This document shows, one piece after another, positions 59,467 to 64,000 of a stretch of 64,000 bases of DNA. Origin of the DNA: DATJLY01 sp035532935 (GTDB lineage: Bacteria; Pseudomonadota; Alphaproteobacteria; ATCC43930; CGMCC-115725); contig DATKQE010000094.1 in NCBI GenBank assembly GCA_035532935.1, positions 34,817 to 98,816 on the forward strand. The letters are read 5' to 3'. Each line of letters starts with the position of its first letter. Within the stretch, counting starts at the first letter, position 1. The position numbers were made by a program, and so were the translations under genes. The notes beneath the pieces are model-generated. The model made no database searches. It was not told the origin of the DNA and worked only from the letters and a program-made list of their open reading frames with translations.

Positions 59467-59502
59467 CCCTCGTCCTCCCGCGCGCGCGCGAGAGGACGAG
59501 GG
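59467..59502 (+). promoter_or_regulatory. Intercistronic hairpin after binding-protein gene
   Basis: Perfect 11 bp arms, CCCTCGTCCTC and GAGGACGAGGG, enclose a CG-repeat that can pair further. It lies 15 bp after the binding-protein stop and 11 bp before livH. In such operons a hairpin here typically stabilises the upstream message or partly ends transcription, so binding protein exceeds membrane subunits. That role is inferred. Confidence 0.55.
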
Positions 59503-59513
59503 CAGAGAGAGCC

Positions 59514-60386
59514 ATGGCCGAGGCCTTCTCCGCTTCCGTCAGCATTCTGTTCCATGGTTGCGCCTTCGCGATGGTGCTCTACCTCGTCTCGGTGGGCCTG
59601 TCGGTGACGATGGGGTTGATGGGATTCGTCAACCTCGCGCACGGCGTGTTCGCGGCGCTCGGCGGCTACATCATGGCGACGACGATGACCAGCATGGGCG
59701 TCCCGTTCGTGCCGGCGGTGGCGGCGGGCGTGGTGGTCGCGATGGCGGTAAGCGTGCCGCTCGAGCGCTTTCTCTATCGCCGGCTCTATGGCGCCGACGA
59801 GCTCGAGCAGGTGCTGCTGACGATCGGCCTGGCGTTCATGTCGGTCGCGGCGGCGAAGTTCCTGTGGGGGCCGCTGCCGCAACCGTTCAACCCGCCACCG
59901 GCGCTGAGCGGCCAGATCACGTTGGGCACCCGCGAGTTTCCCACCTATCGCAGCTTTCTCATCGTCAGCGGCGCGGTGCTGGTGACGGTGCTGTGGCTCG
60001 GCCTCGAGCGCACGCGGTTCGGCGCGCAGATCCGCGCCGCGGTCGACAACCGCCGCATGGCGCAATCGGTCGGCATCAACACCTCGCGCCTCTTCACCGT
60101 CGCCTTCGCGCTGGGCAGCGGTCTCGCCGCGCTGGGCGGCGCGCTCGGCGGCGATATCCTCGCGATCGAGCCGGCCTATTCGCTCGAGCATCTCGTGTAT
60201 TTCCTGATCGTCGTCTCGGTCGGTGGCCTGGGTAGCATCCGCGGCCCGTTCTTCGCGGCGCTGCTGCTGGGTGTCACCGACACCGCCTTCCAGTATCTGC
60301 TGCCGCAGTTCGGGGCATTCTTCATCTATGCGCTGACGCTGGCCGTCCTGCTGTGGCGACCGCACGGCCTGTTCGGCCACGCATGA
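59514..60386 (+). CDS. livH: Branched-chain amino acid-type ABC permease LivH
   Basis: A 290-residue inner-membrane permease with about eight hydrophobic segments. LivH marks are SVTMGLMGFVNLAHGVFAAL near residue 40 and GLAALGGALGGDILAIEP, then VVSVGGLGSIRGPFFAALLL at the end. AGAGAGAGCC precedes the ATG. The stop overlaps the livM start by 4 nt. Confidence 0.92.
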   Translation: MAEAFSASVSILFHGCAFAMVLYLVSVGLSVTMGLMGFVNLAHGVFAALGGYIMATTMTSMGVPFVPAVAAGVVVAMAVSVPLERFLYRRLYGADELEQVLLTIGLAFMSVAAAKFLWGPLPQPFNPPPALSGQITLGTREFPTYRSFLIVSGAVLVTVLWLGLERTRFGAQIRAAVDNRRMAQSVGINTSRLFTVAFALGSGLAALGGALGGDILAIEPAYSLEHLVYFLIVVSVGGLGSIRGPFFAALLLGVTDTAFQYLLPQFGAFFIYALTLAVLLWRPHGLFGHA

Positions 60387-61395
60387 CCGCAACCGCCGCG
60401 CCCACGCCTCGCGCCGCAAGCGTCGTCGAGGTCTTCGCCCACCGCCACCGCTTCCGCGTCGCCGAGGCGCTGCCGTGGGTGGCCGCGGTGGCGCTCTATT
60501 TCCTGTTTCCCGACTATCTCGCCCTCGGCGCGCAGATCCTGGCCACCATCGTGTTCGCCCTGTCGCTCGATCTCATTCTCGGCTATGCGGGCATCATCAC
60601 CCTGGGGCACGCGGCCTTCTTCGGCACAGGCGCCTATGTCGCGGGGCTGCTGGCGGCGCATGGCTGGGGCGAGCCGATCACCGGTCTCATCGTCGCTGCG
60701 CTGGCGGCCGCCCTGGTCGGCGCCGTCAGCGGCGCGGTGGTGCTGCGTACGACCGGCCTGACGCTGCTGATGCTGACGCTGGTCGTCGCGTCGATGCTCT
60801 ACGAGACCGCCAACAAGGCGAGCGCCATCACCGGCGGCGCCGACGGGCTCGGCGGCATGAATGTGTGGCCGGTGCTCGGATGTCAATTCGATCTCTATGG
60901 CAGGACCGCGTACTGGTACTGCCTGGCGGTGCTGTTCGTGTGCTGGCTCATCGCGCGCGCGATCGTGCATTCGCCGTTCGGGCGCTCGCTCACCGGCATC
61001 CGCGAGAACGAGCGGCGCATGCACGCGATCGGCTCGCCGGTGTTCCTGCGGCGCGTCACCATCTACACGATCGCGGCGGGAATGGCCGGCGCAGCGGGCG
61101 CGCTGGTGGCGCAGACGACCGCCTTCGTCGGGCTCGGCGTGTTGAGCTTCGACCGCTCGGGCGAGATCCTCATCATGCTGATCCTGGGCGGGGTCGGGTG
61201 GCTCTACGGCGCGTTCATCGGCGTGCCGCTGTTCATGATTCTGCAGGACCGCTTCGCCGCGATCGATCCGGTCTATTGGTATTTCTGGATCGGCCTCACA
61301 TTGGTGCTGGTGGTGGTGTTCGCGCCCGGCGGCGCGCATGGGCTGGCCGACCGGATCCTGCGCGCGCGGCGGCGCGCGGCGGCGGGCGGGCGGCC

Positions 61396-61399
<4 letters not shown>
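60383..61399 (+). CDS. livM: Branched-chain amino acid-type ABC permease LivM
   Basis: A 338-residue permease, partner of LivH. Characteristic segments are YAGIITLGHAAFFGTGAYVA, SPFGRSLTGIRENERRMHAI (cytoplasmic loop that contacts the ATPases) and MLILGGVGWLYGAFIGVPLF. About nine hydrophobic segments are visible. The ATG lies in an ATGA overlap with livH and the stop in a GTGA overlap with livG. Confidence 0.92.
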
Positions 61400-62150
<751 letters not shown>

Positions 62151-62154
<4 letters not shown>

Positions 62155-62906
62155 CGACCGCCGATGCGACCGGACTCATGGTCGATGGCGTGCGCGCCGG
62201 CTATGGCGACACCGTGGTACTCGAGGGCGTGTCCATTGCGGTGCCCGCCGGCGCCACGCTGGCCATTCTCGGCCGCAACGGCGTCGGCAAGACGACGCTG
62301 CTCGCGACGATCATGGGCCATACCACGCTGCACGGCGGCACGATCCGGTTCGCCGGGAAGGCGATCGAGTCCCTGCCGCCCTATCGCCGCGCGCGGCTCG
62401 GCATCGGCTTCGTGCCGCAGGAGCGCGAGATCTTCAAATCGCTTTCGGTCGAGGAGAACCTTTCCGTCGCGGCGGTCGATCGCAAGCGATCGGCCGGGCG
62501 GTGGACCATGGCGCGGGTCTATGATTTCTTCCCGGCGCTCGCCGAGCGTCGGCGCCACCGCGGCAACGAGCTGTCCGGCGGCGAGCAGCAGATGTTGAGC
62601 ATCGGTCGGGCGCTGATGGGCAATCCGATGCTGCTGTTGATGGACGAGCCGCTCGAAGGGCTGGCGCCAGTGATCGTCGAGACCGTGCTCGCCGGACTGG
62701 ACCGGCTGAAGCGCGAGGACGAGCTCGCCATCCTGCTGGTCGAGCAGCATGCGCGCATCGCGCTCACATTTGCCGCCGATGCCGTCGTTCTGGACCGCGG
62801 CCGGGTCGTCCACGCGGGGCCGAGCCGCGAGCTTCTCGCCGCGCCCGAGCTCCTCGCCGCGCTCATGGGCGTGTCGCGCGACGGGGTTGCAACCATGGCG
62901 CGATAA
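62151..62906 (+). CDS. livF: Branched-chain amino acid-type ABC ATPase LivF
   Basis: A 251-residue ATPase with Walker A GRNGVGKTT (about 40-48), LGIGFVPQEREIF, signature ELSGGEQQMLSIGRAL, Walker B LLLMDEPLEGLAP and switch histidine LLVEQHARI. It pairs with LivG to power the importer. The GTG start is in a GTGA overlap with livG. It is the last gene of the operon. Confidence 0.93.
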
Positions 62907-63026
62907 CGTCCGCTGTCACCGAAACGTGATGGTGTCCGGCGGGGTCGCCGTTGAACCGGCGCCTACTTACCTATGTAACGGTGATAGGCGATAGCGGGTG
63001 CCGGCATACGCACCCATGGAGGCAGC

Positions 63027-63227
63027 ATGACACGAATCATCTTGGCGGCGGTTTTCGTTGCGCTCGGCGCGCCGCTGCTCGCCGGATGCGCCGCGCCACA
63101 GGACGCGCAGGGCGGCGCGGCCTACGCACCTTACGACCAGGACACGAACCCGGTTTGCGGCGCGCTGGGGAATTGCGCGCCTCTCAATAACGCTCCATAC
63201 CCGATGCGACCCGGCTACTCATGGTGA
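63027..63227 (+). CDS. Small lipoprotein, 66 aa
   Basis: An uncharacterised lipoprotein: signal peptide with lipobox LLAGC (Cys21), then a short tail with paired cysteines in NPVCGALGNCAPL. GGAGG precedes the ATG. Its stop overlaps the possible start of the next lipoprotein gene, so the two are likely co-expressed. No family is recognised. Confidence 0.65.
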   Translation: MTRIILAAVFVALGAPLLAGCAAPQDAQGGAAYAPYDQDTNPVCGALGNCAPLNNAPYPMRPGYSW

Positions 63228-63724
63228 CCCGCATGAACCTTCCGAGACGCGCCGTTCTGTTGTCCCTGCTCGCGCTCGGCGCCTGTGCGCCGCAGGGTCC
63301 GCCCTTCGCCAGCGTCGCCGGCACATTGCGGCCCGTGCCGCAGGGCATGGCGCGCATCTTCGTCTATCGCTGGCTCGAGCCGTACGAGACCCTGAGCCCG
63401 ACGGCCGTCTCTCTTAACGGTCGGCCGGTCGGCGTCAGCGACATCGGATCGGTGTTCTATCGCGACGTGGCGCCGGGCCGATACACGATCTCGGTACAGA
63501 GCGACGAGGTCTATCCGGATCAGTTCAAGACCGTGACCCTCGAGCCCGGCGAAGTCATCTATGTTCGGATCGAATCGCTGCTGACGTGGTCGTCGTGCGG
63601 CGGCGGCGGCAGCGACCGCGGCGGCGGCAGCCCGTCGGGGTGTCGGAACACGTTCGTCGTCGTGATCGTGGACCCGACCGTCGCCCAGTACGAGATGAGG
63701 GGTCTGCGCTTCACTCAGGGATAG
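63221..63724 (+). CDS. DUF2846-like lipoprotein
   Basis: A 167-residue lipoprotein with lipobox ALGAC near residue 21. The mature part reads MARIFVYRWLEPYETLSPT, VSLNGRPVGVSDIGSVFYRD and PGRYTISVQSDEV, the pattern of DUF2846 beta-sandwich proteins. A Gly/Ser-rich loop with two cysteines follows (CGGGGSDRGGGSPSGC). ATG 63221 overlaps the previous stop; ATG 63233 is an alternative. It is convergent with the porin-like gene. Confidence 0.75.
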   Translation: MVTRMNLPRRAVLLSLLALGACAPQGPPFASVAGTLRPVPQGMARIFVYRWLEPYETLSPTAVSLNGRPVGVSDIGSVFYRDVAPGRYTISVQSDEVYPDQFKTVTLEPGEVIYVRIESLLTWSSCGGGGSDRGGGSPSGCRNTFVVVIVDPTVAQYEMRGLRFTQG

Positions 63725-63736
63725 CGCCCAAAAGAG

Positions 63737-63764
63737 AACCCGCCGGCCCTGCGGCCGGCGGGTT
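63737..63764. terminator. Bidirectional terminator, 12 bp perfect stem
   Basis: AACCCGCCGGCC pairs perfectly with GGCCGGCGGGTT across the loop CTGC, between two convergent genes (stops at 63724 and 63788). The A-rich left flank (CAAAAGAG) gives a partial U-run for the minus-strand transcript. Confidence 0.8.
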
Positions 63765-63787
63765 CCGAGACGATACTTGCGAAGCGG

Positions 63788-64000
63788 CTAGAACCGGAAC
63801 AGTGCCTGGCCCTTGATGCGGTTGTCTTGGCCATGCGCGCCGGACCACACGGTGTGGTAATAATGCTCGAACTCGAGACCGAACTGCACCCCCGCGACCG
63901 GCGTCCACAACAGATTGGCCGTCGCCGACATTGTCTTGCGGCTGAGCTGGGCCAAGGCGTTGCTGGTGGCCGCGCTGATCCCTGCCTGGCCCCAGTCTGC
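63788..64000 (-). CDS. C-terminal end of a beta-barrel outer-membrane protein, partial
   Basis: The last 70 residues of a protein whose 5' part lies beyond the right edge. The chain has alternating hydrophobic residues in NLLWTPVAGVQFGLEFEHYY and ends NRIKGQALFRF, with the terminal Phe that marks outer-membrane barrels for BAM insertion. The pattern resembles DcaP/porin-type carbohydrate or small-molecule channels. The TAG at 63788-63790 is 24 bp from the shared terminator. Confidence 0.7.
   Translation of the reverse strand, partial: ADWGQAGISAATSNALAQLSRKTMSATANLLWTPVAGVQFGLEFEHYYHTVWSGAHGQDNRIKGQALFRF

Overview
The window is 64 kb of a very GC-rich chromosome with alphaproteobacterial gene content and order: CobS/CobT cobaltochelatase beside a J-domain gene and bolA, aroK-aroB followed by xerD and accA, degP next to an OmpR-type regulator, secA/ppiC/argJ/mutT, comF/grxC/nitrilase/DUF1178, and DUF2076, DUF2889, IalB-like and ribbon-helix-helix proteins. 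A Rhodospirillales/Hyphomicrobiales-like bacterium is the best guess; there is no rRNA to refine it. Many genes overlap by 4 nt (ATGA/GTGA), so most of the chromosome core is in tightly coupled operons.

Layout. 1-2466 (minus) is the N-terminal part of a very large multi-domain glycosyltransferase that runs off the left edge. 2704-3063 is an unknown small protein. 3310-20402 is a 17 kb block bounded by a 23 bp direct repeat; the right copy is the 3' end of an intact tRNA-Ala(CGC) and the left copy is an isolated fragment, which is the usual layout of an element inserted at a tRNA gene. The block holds two NitT/TauT-type ABC importers, an AhpD-like protein, a TetR regulator, a flavin monooxygenase with an alpha/beta hydrolase, an M29/NicX-like metalloenzyme, and a signalling operon. 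That operon encodes a CHASE3-type histidine kinase, a single-domain response regulator, and a receiver-PAS-GGDEF-EAL-class III cyclase protein whose gene carries a frameshift. I see no integrase in the block.

20462-21793 is a scrap region of lower GC: a hairpin, a 36 bp repeat pair, a small membrane protein and a DUF3800 remnant. 21794-57431 is mostly core metabolism and housekeeping: yggT-DUF167-folD, argG, arsC-like, rlmN, ialB-like, a lactonase-like hydrolase, asparaginase, cobTS, bolA, shikimate genes, xerD, accA, degP, secA, ppiC, argJ, mutT, dcd, comF, grxC and pgk. Decayed genes lie among these: a histidine kinase tail at 27.2-27.5 kb and a nudix hydrolase at 57.7-58.1 kb. 58246-62906 is a complete branched-chain amino acid (Liv) importer operon with a hairpin after the binding protein gene. 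The right edge has two small lipoproteins and, on the other strand, the C-terminal end of a beta-barrel protein, separated by a bidirectional terminator.

How the genes may work together. In the 17 kb block each transporter sits in an operon with an enzyme-like gene (AhpD-like; M29-like). Palindromes lie between the divergent monooxygenase and second transporter units. The whole reads as an uptake-and-breakdown cassette for small, probably heteroatom-containing organic compounds. The substrate cannot be read from sequence.
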